64,000 bases of DNA, from positions 3,410,001 to 3,474,000 of the forward strand of contig NZ_CP141058.1 of the NCBI RefSeq assembly GCF_034661175.1, in the 5' to 3' direction. Each line of letters starts with the position of its first letter. The stretch's first letter is position 1. This document shows, one piece after another, positions 19,201-29,730 of the stretch. The position numbers were made by a program, and so were the translations under genes. The notes beneath the pieces are model-generated. The model did not search any database. It saw only the letters and a program-made list of their open reading frames with translations, and was not told where the DNA came from. The DNA comes from Nocardioides renjunii (GTDB lineage Bacteria > Actinomycetota > Actinomycetes > Propionibacteriales > Nocardioidaceae).

Positions 19201-19667
19201 GCGGTGGTGAAGAGCAGGTCGCCGGCGGCGACGGGTCCGCCGACCGCGTCGCTCGTGACCGAGCCCTTGGGTGCGTCCATGAGCACGACCGGGACGACCG
19301 GCGAGACGTCCAGGCCGGCCGCGGACCCCGGCAGGCTCGAGGGGTCCCAGGTGATCATCGGGTCCCCGGCGGACACCTCGTCGCCCTGCGAGGCGAGGAC
19401 CTCGAAGCCCTCCCCCTCGAGGCGGACGGTGTTGATGCCGAGGTGGACGAGCACCCCCACGCCGTCGCCGAGCACGACGAAGGCGTGCGGGAGGACCTTG
19501 ACGACCGTGCCGGCGATCGGGGCGACCACCGTGGTGCGGCCCGCGTCGGGCTCGATGGCGACGCCGGGGCCCACCATCTCCTCGGCGAAGACCGGGTCGG
19601 GCACGTCGGTCATCGCGATGACCCTGCCGGGGCAGGGTGCGAGGACCTGCACGGACGACTGGCTCAC
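19197..19667 (-). CDS. PTS glucose-type EIIA component
   Basis: A 156-residue cytoplasmic phosphocarrier that takes phosphate from HPr and passes it to the IIB protein. The active histidine is His75 in GVGVLVHLGINTV; His61 (VLPHAFVVL) is the second conserved histidine. It begins GTG at 19667, overlapping the IIB stop by four bases. The protein is free-standing, as in the Streptomyces crr / nagE / nagF arrangement. It probably serves the GlcNAc transporter encoded across the divergent promoter; use by other glucose-family permeases is possible. Confidence 0.92.
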   Translation of the reverse strand: MSQSSVQVLAPCPGRVIAMTDVPDPVFAEEMVGPGVAIEPDAGRTTVVAPIAGTVVKVLPHAFVVLGDGVGVLVHLGINTVRLEGEGFEVLASQGDEVSAGDPMITWDPSSLPGSAAGLDVSPVVPVVLMDAPKGSVTSDAVGGPVAAGDLLFTTA

Positions 19668-19897
19668 ATCAGGTCCTCGATGTCGTCGGCGAGGTTGTCC
19701 GCCTCGGGCCCGACGACGACCTGGACGACCGTGCCGCTCGCCATGACCCCGTGGGCACCGGCCGACTTGAGGGCGGCCTGGTCGACCAGGGACCCGTCCT
19801 TGACCTCGGTGCGGAGGCGGGTGATGCACGCCTCGATCTCGACGACGTTGTCCGCGCCGCCGAGGCCGGCGAGGATCTGCTCTGCCTTGCTGCTCAT
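19664..19897 (-). CDS. PTS glucose/GlcNAc-type EIIB component
   Basis: A 77-residue single-domain IIB protein. Cys24 in VVEIEACITRLRTEVKD is the phosphorylated residue. It begins MSSKAEQILAGLGGADNV at ATG 19897, after an AAAGG ribosome site. With separate IIA and IIC genes it forms a split transporter. It sits 79 bases downstream of the SIS-domain deaminase gene in the same direction. Confidence 0.93.
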   Translation of the reverse strand: MSSKAEQILAGLGGADNVVEIEACITRLRTEVKDGSLVDQAALKSAGAHGVMASGTVVQVVVGPEADNLADDIEDLM

Positions 19898-19976
19898 CTG
19901 TGAACCTTTCGTGGGGAGGTGACCACTGTTGGTCTCGTGGGGCCGCTCGCGCAACCTCCTCGACCAGCGGTGCGGG

Positions 19977-21065
19977 TCAGCCGGTGACGTCGGTCTGGGT
20001 GACCTTGTTGAGCCCGCGCGGGTTGTCGGGGTCGAGCCCCATCCGCAGGGCCATCTGCTCGATCATCAGCTGTGAGGGGACGATCGAGGCGATGGGCTCC
20101 ACGGTCTCGGGCAGGTCGGGACCCGCCAGGTGCAGGTCGCAGAGGTCCGCGAACGACGGCGTGCCGCCGATGCCGAGGACCCGCGCGCCGCGCCCCCGGA
20201 GGTCGCGCACCAGGTCGGCCATCGGCTCGGCCAGCGGGCCGTGGGCGGCGCCGACGAGCACCGCGAGCAGCCCGTCGCTGACCACCGAGATCGGGCCGTG
20301 GCGCAGGTCGGCGTAGGAGTAGCCGCGCACCGGGCGCAGGCACGTCTCCTCCATCTTGAGCGCGGTCTCCAGCGCGGTGCCGAGCAGCAGTCCGCGGCCG
20401 GAGACGACCACGCGCTCGGAGCCGGCCAGCGCCTCCGAGGCGGCGGACACGTCCGCGCCGAGGAGCCCGGCAACGGCGTCCGGCACGCGGTCGAGGTCTG
20501 CGGCGAGGCCGTCGGCGCCCTCGCCGGCCAGCGCGTCGGCCAGGACGGCGAGCGCCACCATCTGGGTGAGGTAGGTCTTCGTGGCCGGCACGGCGACCTC
20601 GGGCCCGGCCTGGGTCACCAGCGCCACGTCGGCCGCCGCGGCCAGCGGGGAGTCGGCCACGTTGGTCACGCTGACCGTCGCGGCGCCGCACTCGCGGGCC
20701 CACCGCTGCGTCTCGACGATCTCGGCGGTCGAGCCGGACTGCGAGACCGAGACCACCACGGTGTCGGAGAGGTCGAGCCGGGCGCGGTAGTGGGTGGCGA
20801 CGCTCGGAGCGGCCAGCGCGGCGGGCACCCCGGCGGCCACCTCCAACAGGTAGCGACCGTAGATCGCGGCGTTGTCGCTGGACCCGCGCGCCACCAGCAG
20901 CACCCGGCGGCGGTCGCCGGCGAGGTCACGCAGGCGGGGCTGCTCGGGCAGCAGGTGCTCGAGCGTACGACGGGCGGCAGCCGGCTGCTCGGCGATCTCC
21001 GACGCCATGCGCGTCGAGGGGCCGCCGGTCTCGCCGGTGGGAGTGGTGGTCGCGGTGGTCTCCAT
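19977..21065 (-). CDS. SIS-domain glucosamine-6-phosphate deaminase (NagB-II type) or related sugar isomerase
   Basis: A 362-residue protein with two SIS domains (about residues 50-185 and 210-350) like the isomerase half of GlmS but without the glutaminase domain. Signature parts are RVLLVARGSSDNAAIYGRYL, SQSGSTAEIVETQRWA and GYSYADLRHGPISVV. NagB-II enzymes convert glucosamine-6-phosphate to fructose-6-phosphate plus ammonia, and the position divergent from gntR-IIC-nagA supports this. AgaS-type galactosamine-6-phosphate deaminase is the main alternative. ATG 21065 has AAGGA seven bases upstream. Confidence 0.87.
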   Translation of the reverse strand: METTATTTPTGETGGPSTRMASEIAEQPAAARRTLEHLLPEQPRLRDLAGDRRRVLLVARGSSDNAAIYGRYLLEVAAGVPAALAAPSVATHYRARLDLSDTVVVSVSQSGSTAEIVETQRWARECGAATVSVTNVADSPLAAAADVALVTQAGPEVAVPATKTYLTQMVALAVLADALAGEGADGLAADLDRVPDAVAGLLGADVSAASEALAGSERVVVSGRGLLLGTALETALKMEETCLRPVRGYSYADLRHGPISVVSDGLLAVLVGAAHGPLAEPMADLVRDLRGRGARVLGIGGTPSFADLCDLHLAGPDLPETVEPIASIVPSQLMIEQMALRMGLDPDNPRGLNKVTQTDVTG

Positions 21066-21108
21066 GGGTGTCCTTGACAAGGTCGGGGCGGCAGAGCCAT
21101 GCTCGGCG

Positions 21109-21124
21109 ACTGGTACGTACCAGA
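21109..21124. promoter_or_regulatory. GntR/DasR-like operator ACTGGTACGTACCAGA
   Basis: A perfect 14-bp palindrome (CTGGTAC-GTACCAG, 21110-21123) in the divergent promoter between the deaminase and gntR genes, with a further half-site GTACCA just to the right. It keeps the ACTGGT...ACCAG outer arms of the Streptomyces DasR site (consensus ACTGGTCTAGACCAGT) and differs in the centre and at the last base. It is probably the binding site of the adjacent regulator for both operons. Confidence 0.8.
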
Positions 21125-21177
21125 CCGTACCAATTGCCAGACCAGACGTCGAGCGCCCACTGGGAGGAGGAGGTCAC

Positions 21178-21944
21178 GTGGCCGGCAGGATCGACCAGGG
21201 CCCCCGCCCCAAGCACGCGCAGCTCAGCGACGTGCTGGCGGACCTCGCCACGCGCGAGCTCGGCCCGGACACCGCGATCCCGTCCGAGCGCGACCTCATG
21301 GCGACGTACGACGTCTCGCGCGCCACGGTGCGCAAGGCCGTCGACAGCCTCGTCGCGGGCGGCCTGCTCCACCGGATCCAGGGCAAGGGCACCTTCGTGG
21401 CCCGCCCTCGTGTGGAGAGCCGGCTGCACCTCGCGTCGTTCTCCGACGACATGCGCCGCCGCGGGCTGGCGCCGTCGACCCGGCTGATGCTCGTGGACGA
21501 GGAGCGCCCGCCGTCCGACGTGGCAGCGACCCTGCGGCTGGGCGCGACGGGCACCGCGTGGCGCATCGACCGGGTCCGCCTCGCCGACGGCCAGCCGATG
21601 GCGATCGAGCAGGGCTGGTATCCCCGCTCGCTCCTGCCCGACCTCGACACCGAGGACCTCACCGGCTCGCTCTACACCCTGTTCTCCCAGCGCTACAACC
21701 TCGTCATCGACGCGGCCGAGCAGACGCTGTGGGGCGAGGCGGCCGAGGGCGCGACCGCGCGCCGCCTCGAGGCGCCCGTGCACACCCCGCTCCTGGTCTT
21801 CCGCCGCGTGTCCAGCGCCGCGGGACGTCCGGTCGAGCACGTCGTCTCGCGCTATCGCGGGGACCGCTACCAGGTCCACATGAGCCTCGGCGCCGACCAC
21901 GGCGCCAGCAGGAAAACGAGCACCACCAGAAGGGATCGATCCTC

Positions 21945-21948
<4 letters not shown>
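21178..21948 (+). CDS. GntR-family (HutC/UTRA) regulator of amino-sugar genes
   Basis: A 256-residue repressor. The N-terminal winged helix has IPSERDLMATYDVSRATVRK and HRIQGKGTFVARP. The C-terminal UTRA domain (about residues 85-250) would bind an amino-sugar phosphate. It resembles DasR/NagR, which are released by GlcN-6-P or GlcNAc-6-P. GTG 21178 follows a strong GGAGG site. The stop overlaps the IIC start by four bases (GTGA), making one operon gntR-IIC-nagA, with a DasR-like palindrome 54 bases upstream of the start. Confidence 0.92.
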
Positions 21949-23198
<1,250 letters not shown>

Positions 23199-23199
23199 C

Positions 23200-24330
23200 G
23201 TGCTCCTCACGGCAGACCGGGTGGTCACCCCGGCGCGGGTCCTCGCGCCGGGGTGGCTGCTCTCCGACGGCGACCGCATCGTCGAGGTCGGCGACGGGAC
23301 ACCACCGCGTACGCCCGACCTCGAGCTCGGCGACGCGACGGTCGTCCCCGGGTTCGTCGACCTCCACGTCCACGGCGGGGGCGGCGGGTCGTTCGACACC
23401 GGCACGGCCGAGGTCGCCGAGGTCGTCGTCTCGGCCCACCTCGCCCACGGAACCACCTCGATGGCGGGGAGTATCGTGAGTGACAGCCCCGACCGGATGG
23501 GCAGGGCGGTGCGGGAGCTCGCCCTGCTCGTCCGGGAGGGGCGCCTCGCGGGGATCCACCTCGAGGGCCCCTGGCTCAGCCCGGAGCGCTCGGGCGCCCA
23601 CCAGCCCGGCGCGCTCGCCGCGCCCGACCCCGCCGCCGTCGACTCGCTGCTGGCCGCCGGCGACGGCGCCGTGCGGATGGTGACCCTGGCACCCGAGCTG
23701 CCCGGCGGCATCGAGGCGGTGCGCCGGATCAGCGGCGCGGGGGTGGTAGCCGCGATCGGCCACACCGACGCGTCGTACGACGTGGCGCGCAAGGCCCTCG
23801 AGGCCGGCGCCCGGCTGGGCACCCACCTCTTCAACGCGATGCGGCCGCTGCACCACCGCGACCCCGGGCCCGTCGGCGCGCTCCTCGACGCCCCCGTCGA
23901 CGTCGAGCTCATCGCCGACGGCGTGCACCTGCACCCGGCCGTGCTCCGCACCGTCTTCGCCGCCAAGCCGGGACGCTGCATCCTGGTCACCGACGCGATG
24001 GCCGCGGCAGGCGGCCCTGACGGCGACTACCGCCTGGGACCGATGGCGATCGAGGTGCGCGACGGCGTGGCCCGGCTGGCCGACGGCACCGGCAGCGGCG
24101 CCATCGCCGGCTCGACGCTCACCATGGACGCGGCCCTCCGCTTCGCCGTACGCACCGCCGGCCTGCCGCTCCTCGACGTCGTGCACGCCGCGAGCACGGC
24201 ACCCGCCCGGGCCTGGGGCCTGGACGACGTCGGCGCGCTCGAGGCCGGCCGGCGGGCCGACCTGGTGGTCCTCGACGCCGACCTGTCCGTACGCCGGGTG
24301 ATGCGGGCCGGTGCCTGGGTGCGGCGCTGA
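23200..24330 (+). CDS. nagA: N-acetylglucosamine-6-phosphate deacetylase
   Basis: A 376-residue amidohydrolase that removes acetate from GlcNAc-6-P. Metal and catalytic residues are all present: His56-x-His58 (GFVDLHVHGGGG), Glu122 (GIHLEGPWLSPE), His188 (AAIGHTDASYD), His209 (LGTHLFNAM) and Asp265 (ILVTDAMAAAGG). It begins GTG two bases after the IIC stop, so the genes are coupled. Its product is the substrate of the SIS-domain deaminase encoded divergently. Confidence 0.95.
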   Translation: MLLTADRVVTPARVLAPGWLLSDGDRIVEVGDGTPPRTPDLELGDATVVPGFVDLHVHGGGGGSFDTGTAEVAEVVVSAHLAHGTTSMAGSIVSDSPDRMGRAVRELALLVREGRLAGIHLEGPWLSPERSGAHQPGALAAPDPAAVDSLLAAGDGAVRMVTLAPELPGGIEAVRRISGAGVVAAIGHTDASYDVARKALEAGARLGTHLFNAMRPLHHRDPGPVGALLDAPVDVELIADGVHLHPAVLRTVFAAKPGRCILVTDAMAAAGGPDGDYRLGPMAIEVRDGVARLADGTGSGAIAGSTLTMDAALRFAVRTAGLPLLDVVHAASTAPARAWGLDDVGALEAGRRADLVVLDADLSVRRVMRAGAWVRR

Positions 24331-24345
24331 CCCCTCCCGGCGGGG

Positions 24346-25278
24346 TCAGCCCTTCGTCGAGCCCAGCGTCAGCCCCGACACGAACTGCTTCTGGAGCGCG
24401 AAGAAGACCACCAGCACCGGCAGCGCGACGATGATCGACCCGGCCGCGACGAGGTTGGTGTCGGTGAAGAACTGCCCGCGCAGGTTGTTGAGCGCCGACG
24501 TGACCGGCAGCTTGTCGCCCTGCTGGATGAGCACGGTCGCCCAGAAGAACTCGTTGTAGACCCAGGTGACCTGCAGGGTGGCCAGGGCCGCCAGCGCAGG
24601 GCGGACCAGGGGCATCGTGAGCTGCCAGTACTGGCGCCACACGCTCGCGCCGTCGAGCTCGGCCGACTCGTAGATCTCGTGCGGCAGCGTCTTCATGTAG
24701 TTGCTCAGCACGAAGGTGCAGAAGCCGAGCTGGAAGGCGGTGTTGACGAGGATCAGGGCCCAGAAGCTGTTGAGCAGCAGGCCCGAGTCGCTCATGAACG
24801 TCGGCAGCGGGACCTCGCGGAACATCCGGAAGACCGGGATGAGCAGCGCCTGCGGCGGCAGCAGGTTGGCGGCGAGGAAGACGCCGAGCATGGCGAGGTT
24901 GAAGCGATAGCTGAACCGCGCCAGCACGAAGGCGACCATCGACGACAGGAACAGCGTCAGCGCCACCGCGGGGACGGTGATGAGCAACGAGTTGCGCATG
25001 TGCACGCCGAAGTTGCCCTGCTGCCACGCCTGCTCGTAGTTGCTGGTGGTCCACCCGCCGAAGGAGAGGTAGCCGTTGGCCTGGGTGTAGTCATACTCCC
25101 GGAAGGAGTTGATCAGCGCCCACAGCAGCGGGAAGAGCCACGCCAGGGCGAGCAGGGCGACGATGACGGTGGCCACGACGCCGCGGCGCCTGCTCATCAC
25201 GCCGCCGTCCTTGCGAGCCGGCGCGGTCGGCGCGACGACCGGGGCGGGCGGGGTGGCGACCGGGGTCTCGTAGGTCAT
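24346..25278 (-). CDS. Carbohydrate ABC transporter permease (MalG-type)
   Basis: A 310-residue inner-membrane subunit with six helices. The ABC-permease EAA loop is seen as YESAELDGASVWRQYWQLTM, followed by PLVRPALAALATLQVTW. It starts at ATG 25278, overlapping the stop of the other permease by four bases. A 35-residue Pro/Ala-rich N-terminal tail precedes the first helix. No ATPase gene is present in the operon, so the shared MsiK-type ATPase of actinobacteria probably powers it (inference). It faces nagA, with 15 bases between stops. Confidence 0.93.
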   Translation of the reverse strand: MTYETPVATPPAPVVAPTAPARKDGGVMSRRRGVVATVIVALLALAWLFPLLWALINSFREYDYTQANGYLSFGGWTTSNYEQAWQQGNFGVHMRNSLLITVPAVALTLFLSSMVAFVLARFSYRFNLAMLGVFLAANLLPPQALLIPVFRMFREVPLPTFMSDSGLLLNSFWALILVNTAFQLGFCTFVLSNYMKTLPHEIYESAELDGASVWRQYWQLTMPLVRPALAALATLQVTWVYNEFFWATVLIQQGDKLPVTSALNNLRGQFFTDTNLVAAGSIIVALPVLVVFFALQKQFVSGLTLGSTKG

Positions 25279-26207
25279 CGCGAACGCTCCTCGCGGAAGA
25301 CGGTCCGCAGGTAGATGGTGATGAAGACCGACGAGATGACCATCATGATCACGGCCAGCGCGGAGCCGAAGCCGTAGCGCGTCGCCTCGCCGACGACGTT
25401 CTGCGCGACGAGGGCGCCGATGACCTCCAGGCCGTTGCGGCCCTTGTTGATCACCCAGACGAGGTCGAAGGCGCGCAGCGACTCGATGACCACGATGACG
25501 ATGACGACCATGTTGATCGGGCGCATCACCGGGAAGATCACGTGGAAGAAGGTCTTCACCTCGTTGGCGCCGTCGACGGCGGCCGCCTCGCGCAGGCTGG
25601 CGTCGACGCCCTTCAGGCCGGCCAGGTAGATGAGCATGATGTAGCCGGTGTGCCGCCAGGCGGTCGCGACGAGCACCGCCCACAGGTTGATGTCGGGGTC
25701 GCCGTACCAGTCGACCTGGGTGTTGAAGACCTGGTTGATGAGGCCCTGGTCGCGGGAGTAGAAGAGCTGCCAGATGAAGCCGATGAGCGCCAGCGACAGC
25801 ACCACGGGCATGTAGAACGCCGTCTGGTAGAGCCGGCTGCCCTTCATCTCCCGGTCGAGGACGACTGCCAGCAGCATCCCGAGGATCGTGGGGAAGACGA
25901 ACAGGAACGCCAGCCAGATGAGGTTGTGCTGCACCGCCGGCCAGAACGCCGGGTAGATGGTGAAGATGTCCTCGTAGTTCTGGACGCCGACCCACTCGAT
26001 GGTGTCGAGGTCGCCGAACCCGTTCCACTTCCCGAAGGACAGCACGAAGGACAGCACGGCCGGCACCCACACCAGGAGCACGACCAGGAGCAGCGGGACC
26101 GTCACCATCGTGATGACGGTCGCCCTGTCCTTGCCGGGCAGCTTCTTCTCGCGGCCCCGGGGCGGCGCCGCAGCCGCGGGCCGCGGCGCCTCGTCGATGT
26201 GGGTCAT
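25275..26207 (-). CDS. Carbohydrate ABC transporter permease (MalF-type)
   Basis: A 310-residue permease subunit with six membrane helices. The EAA loop is SLREAAAVDGANEVKTFFHV, followed by IFPVMRPINMVVI. A charged, Ala/Pro-rich 30-residue tail precedes the first helix. It lies 3 bases after the binding-protein stop and overlaps the next permease, forming a binding protein-permease-permease operon. The neighbouring galactosidases suggest a galactoside such as a raffinose-family sugar, melibiose or a galacto-oligosaccharide. Confidence 0.93.
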   Translation of the reverse strand: MTHIDEAPRPAAAAPPRGREKKLPGKDRATVITMVTVPLLLVVLLVWVPAVLSFVLSFGKWNGFGDLDTIEWVGVQNYEDIFTIYPAFWPAVQHNLIWLAFLFVFPTILGMLLAVVLDREMKGSRLYQTAFYMPVVLSLALIGFIWQLFYSRDQGLINQVFNTQVDWYGDPDINLWAVLVATAWRHTGYIMLIYLAGLKGVDASLREAAAVDGANEVKTFFHVIFPVMRPINMVVIVIVVIESLRAFDLVWVINKGRNGLEVIGALVAQNVVGEATRYGFGSALAVIMMVISSVFITIYLRTVFREERSR

Positions 26208-26210
26208 GGC

Positions 26211-27539
26211 TCAGCCGAAGATCGAGGCGGCCTGCTCCTGGATGCTGGCCGTGACCCCGTCGATGTCGTCCGGGTCCTTCAGGAAGGCCTGGATCGAGGG
26301 GATCATCACCGTGTTGGCGAAGTCGGCGTTGGTGTCACGGTCCATGAACTGCGCGATGTTGGCCGCGGCGCCCACGACCTCGGCCGACTTCTTCTGCAGG
26401 TCGCTGTAGGTCGAGGTGCTCGCGCCCTCGTTGGCGGCGATGAACGGCGCGTCGGCGTTGCTGTTGGCCGCGTCGGCGGCGGCGGCGCTGCCGAGCCACT
26501 TCGCCATCGCCTTGCCGGCCTCCTGGTTCTGCCCGGCCGACGCGACGCAGAAGCCGTCGATGGGGGCGTCGAGGGCGTCGGAGCCGATCGAGGAGTCGAG
26601 CTCGGGGAAGGTGAAGAAGTCGAGGTCCTCGCCGTTCTCGCCGAGCGCGTCCACGACGAACGTGCCGAGCAGGTACATCCCGCACTCGCCCTTGCCCATG
26701 GCGGTCGCGGCCTCCTGCCAGGTCCGGCCCAGCGGGTCGGCCTGGTGGTAGGGCAGCAGGGTGCGCCAGGTCTCGAAGACCTGCTTGACCTCGTCGCCGT
26801 CCCACGCCTCGTCGCCGGCCATCAGGCTCATGTGGAAGTCGAAGCCGTTGAGGCGCATGTTGAGGATGTCGAAGGTGCCCATCGCGGGCCAGCCGTCCTT
26901 GTCGCCGAAGGCGAACGGCGTGACGCCCTTGCCCTGCATGTCCTCCATCAGCGCCATGAAGTCGTCGTTGGTCTCCGGCGGCGCCCAGCCGTTCTTCTCG
27001 AAGACCGACTTCCGGTAGAAGACCGCCCACGGGTAGTACTGCACGGGGACGAAGTACTGCTTGCCGTCGGGCGCCGTCGCCGCCTGCTTGAACGAGTCGT
27101 TGAGCCCATCGATGGGCCACTGGTCGCTCAGGTCGGTGATCAGGCCGTTCTCGGCGAACTGGGCCATCCGGAAGCCGGCGAACCAGGTGAAGACGTCGTC
27201 GGGCGTGCCCTGGAGGTAGGTGTTGATGCTCTCCTGGAACGTGTTGTGGTCGACCGCGTTGAGGCTGACCTTGGTGTCGGTCTCCTTCGTGTACGCCTCG
27301 GCCATCGCGGCGAGCCGGTCGTAGGCCGGGCCGACGCCCTCGGCCTCGTTGATGCCGAACTTCACGGTGGCCCCGGAGCCGGTGGACGGACCGGCGTCGT
27401 CGCCACCGCAGGCGGCCAGCATGCTGGCGCCGCCCACGGCGAGACCGCTGAGCCCGATCCCCCGGAGGACGGAACGACGCGTCGCCGCCATCGTGGCGAC
27501 GGTGGAGCGGGGAATGGCACTGGATGTGGTGCGGGACAC
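26211..27539 (-). CDS. Sugar ABC transporter substrate-binding lipoprotein
   Basis: A 442-residue family-1 extracellular binding protein. The N-terminus has a twin-arginine-like export signal (ATRRSVLRGIGLSGLAV) and a lipobox LAAC, so it may be exported folded and lipid-anchored. The binding lobes contain typical pieces (YFVPVQYYPWAVFYRKSVFE, GKGECGMYLLGTFVVDALG). GTG 27539 is chosen because GGAGG lies 7-11 bases upstream; a frame to 27581 has no such site. It delivers the sugar to the two downstream permeases. Confidence 0.93.
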   Translation of the reverse strand: MSRTTSSAIPRSTVATMAATRRSVLRGIGLSGLAVGGASMLAACGGDDAGPSTGSGATVKFGINEAEGVGPAYDRLAAMAEAYTKETDTKVSLNAVDHNTFQESINTYLQGTPDDVFTWFAGFRMAQFAENGLITDLSDQWPIDGLNDSFKQAATAPDGKQYFVPVQYYPWAVFYRKSVFEKNGWAPPETNDDFMALMEDMQGKGVTPFAFGDKDGWPAMGTFDILNMRLNGFDFHMSLMAGDEAWDGDEVKQVFETWRTLLPYHQADPLGRTWQEAATAMGKGECGMYLLGTFVVDALGENGEDLDFFTFPELDSSIGSDALDAPIDGFCVASAGQNQEAGKAMAKWLGSAAAADAANSNADAPFIAANEGASTSTYSDLQKKSAEVVGAAANIAQFMDRDTNADFANTVMIPSIQAFLKDPDDIDGVTASIQEQAASIFG

Positions 27540-27632
27540 AACGGCCTCCTGGAGACAAAACCCAACAAGGAGGCACAGCATGTGACGACCGGCACAGGCC
27601 CGTCAACCCTGCAGAGGTCACGAATCAGACCC

Positions 27633-27650
27633 GTTCAAACATTTCCGAAC
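27633..27650. promoter_or_regulatory. Candidate operator GTTC-N10-GAAC in the galactoside divergent promoter
   Basis: An AT-rich patch (27630-27660) in a GC-rich region carries GTTCAAACATTTCCGAAC, an inverted repeat with 4-bp arms. It lies midway between the ABC operon start (27539) and the beta-galactosidase start (27706). It may bind the DeoR-type regulator encoded downstream, but the arms are short. Confidence 0.4.
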
Positions 27651-27705
27651 TGTTATCCACCTTCGGACGTTGACTTCGCCGTATGAGGGTCGCCACAGTG
27701 GCCGC

Positions 27706-29730
27706 ATGCCCACATCTCTGCCCGCGCTGGCCTTCGGCGGCGACTACAACCCCGAGCAGTGGCCCGCCGCAGCCCACGAGGAGGACCGCACACTGATGGG
27801 GGAGGCCGGCGTCGACCTGGTCACGCTGGGCGTGTTCTCGTGGGCCTGGCTCCAGCCGACACCCGACACGTGGGACTTCGCGTGGCTCGACGAGCAGATG
27901 GACGGCCTGCACGCCGCCGGCATCAAGGTCGACCTGGCGACGGCGACCGCCTCGCCGCCGCCGTGGCTGACCCACCGGCACCCCGAGATGCTCCCCGTGA
28001 CCCACGACGGGCGGACGCTGTTCCCCGGCGGCCGCCAGGCGTTCTGCCCGAGCTCGCCGGTCTACCGCGAGCACGCCCTCGCCCTGTGCACGGCGCTGGC
28101 CGAGCGCTACCACGACCACCCGGCGCTCGCGCTGTGGCACGTCTCCAACGAGCTCGGCTGCCACAACGCCCGCTGCTACTGCGACGTCAGCGCGGCGGCG
28201 TTCCGCACCTGGCTGCGGCGGCGCTACGGCGACGACGTGGCGCGCCTCAACGACGCGTGGGGCACGGCGTTCTGGTCCCAGCGCTACGACGACTTCGAGC
28301 AGGTGCTCCCCCCGCGGCTCGCCCCGACCCACGCCAACCCGACGCAGCAGCTGGACTTCCTGCGCTTCTCCTCCGACCAGCTCCTCGACAACTTCGTCGT
28401 CGAGCGCGACGTCCTGCACCGCATCTCCCCCGGCGTCCCGGTCACCACCAACTTCATGGTGATGCGCCAGACCATGGAGATGGACTACCTGCGCTGGGGA
28501 CGCGAGCTCGACGTCGTCTCCAACGACCACTACCTCATCGCCGCCGAGGAGGGTGGCCACCGCGAGCTGGCGTTCAGCGCCGACCTCACCCGGGGCACCG
28601 CGGACGGGCGCCCCTGGCTGCTGATGGAGCACTCCACCAGCGCGGTGAACTGGCAGCCGCACAACCGCGCCAAGCGACCCGGCGAGATGATCCGCAACAG
28701 CCTCGCCCACGTCGCGCACGGCGCCGACGCCGTGCTGTTCTTCCAGTGGCGCGCGTCGCGCGCGGGGGCCGAGAAGTTCCACTCCGGCCTCCTGCCCCAT
28801 GCCGGCACCGACACCCGGCAGTGGCGCGAGGTCGTCGAGCTCTCCCGCGTCCTCGACGCCGTCGAGGAGGCCGCGGGCAGCACGCCCCGCAACGAGGCCG
28901 CCGTCCTGTTCGACTACGAGGCGTGGTGGGGGTGCCAGCTCGACTCGCACCCGAGCATCGACGTCAGCTACCGCGACCGGGCCGAGGACCTCCACCGGGC
29001 GCTGTCGGCGCAGGGCGTCGGGGTCGACGTCGTCCACCCGGGCACGGACCTGTCGGGCTACCGCCTCGTCGTCGTGCCGACGCTCTACCTCGTCTCCGAC
29101 GAGCACGCCGCCGCGATCGCGGCCGCAGCGGAGGCGGGGGCGACGGTGGTGGTGACCTACTTCAGCGGCATCGTCGACGAGAACGACCACGTCCGCCTCG
29201 GCGGCTACCCCGGGGCGTTCCGCGACCTGCTCGGCGTGCGTACGACCGAGCTGCTGCCGCTGCTCGCCGGCGAGACCGTGCAGGTCGACGGCCTCGGGAC
29301 CCCGACGGTCACCGCTGACACCTGGGCGGAGGACCTCGAGCTGGTCGGGGCCGAGGCGGTCGCGACGCACCTCGGCGGACCGGCGTCCGGGCTGCCGGCC
29401 GTCACTCGTCGCGAGGTCGGCGAGGGCACGGCCTGGTACGTCGCCACCCGCCTCGACGCCGTCGGCACGGACCGGCTGGTCGAGCGGCTCGTCGCCGAGA
29501 CGGGGATCGAGCGCCTGCCCGGAGCAGGACCGCTCGTCGAGGTGACCCGCCGCGTCGGCGAGGATGCGCAGTGGCTCTTCGTGATCAACCACGGACACGC
29601 CCAGGCCGAGGTGCCGGTGCACGGCGTCGAGCTCGTCTCCGGCGCGGACGTCACCGGCAGCCTCGTGGTGCCGGCCGGCGGGGTCGCCGTGGTGAGGGAG
29701 GACGTCACCGGGCAGGACCGGGAGGCCTGA
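27706..29730 (+). CDS. Beta-galactosidase, glycoside hydrolase family 42
   Basis: A 674-residue cytoplasmic GH42 enzyme that releases terminal beta-galactose. The acid/base is Glu149 (ALWHVSNELGCHNARCYC) and the nucleophile Glu308 (PWLLMEHSTSAVNWQ). Cys152, Cys157 and Cys159 are three of the cluster that usually binds structural zinc. Domains are the TIM barrel (1-390), trimerisation domain (about 395-610) and C-terminal beta domain. There is no signal peptide. ATG 27706 begins the conserved LAFGGDYNPEQWP block. Its stop overlaps the regulator start by one base. Confidence 0.95.
   Translation: MPTSLPALAFGGDYNPEQWPAAAHEEDRTLMGEAGVDLVTLGVFSWAWLQPTPDTWDFAWLDEQMDGLHAAGIKVDLATATASPPPWLTHRHPEMLPVTHDGRTLFPGGRQAFCPSSPVYREHALALCTALAERYHDHPALALWHVSNELGCHNARCYCDVSAAAFRTWLRRRYGDDVARLNDAWGTAFWSQRYDDFEQVLPPRLAPTHANPTQQLDFLRFSSDQLLDNFVVERDVLHRISPGVPVTTNFMVMRQTMEMDYLRWGRELDVVSNDHYLIAAEEGGHRELAFSADLTRGTADGRPWLLMEHSTSAVNWQPHNRAKRPGEMIRNSLAHVAHGADAVLFFQWRASRAGAEKFHSGLLPHAGTDTRQWREVVELSRVLDAVEEAAGSTPRNEAAVLFDYEAWWGCQLDSHPSIDVSYRDRAEDLHRALSAQGVGVDVVHPGTDLSGYRLVVVPTLYLVSDEHAAAIAAAAEAGATVVVTYFSGIVDENDHVRLGGYPGAFRDLLGVRTTELLPLLAGETVQVDGLGTPTVTADTWAEDLELVGAEAVATHLGGPASGLPAVTRREVGEGTAWYVATRLDAVGTDRLVERLVAETGIERLPGAGPLVEVTRRVGEDAQWLFVINHGHAQAEVPVHGVELVSGADVTGSLVVPAGGVAVVREDVTGQDREA

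Noticed and set aside
27625..29622. A 665-residue minus-strand frame opposite the GH42 gene
   Set aside because: It mirrors a well-supported enzyme with both catalytic residues; its product is low-complexity and matches nothing recognisable.
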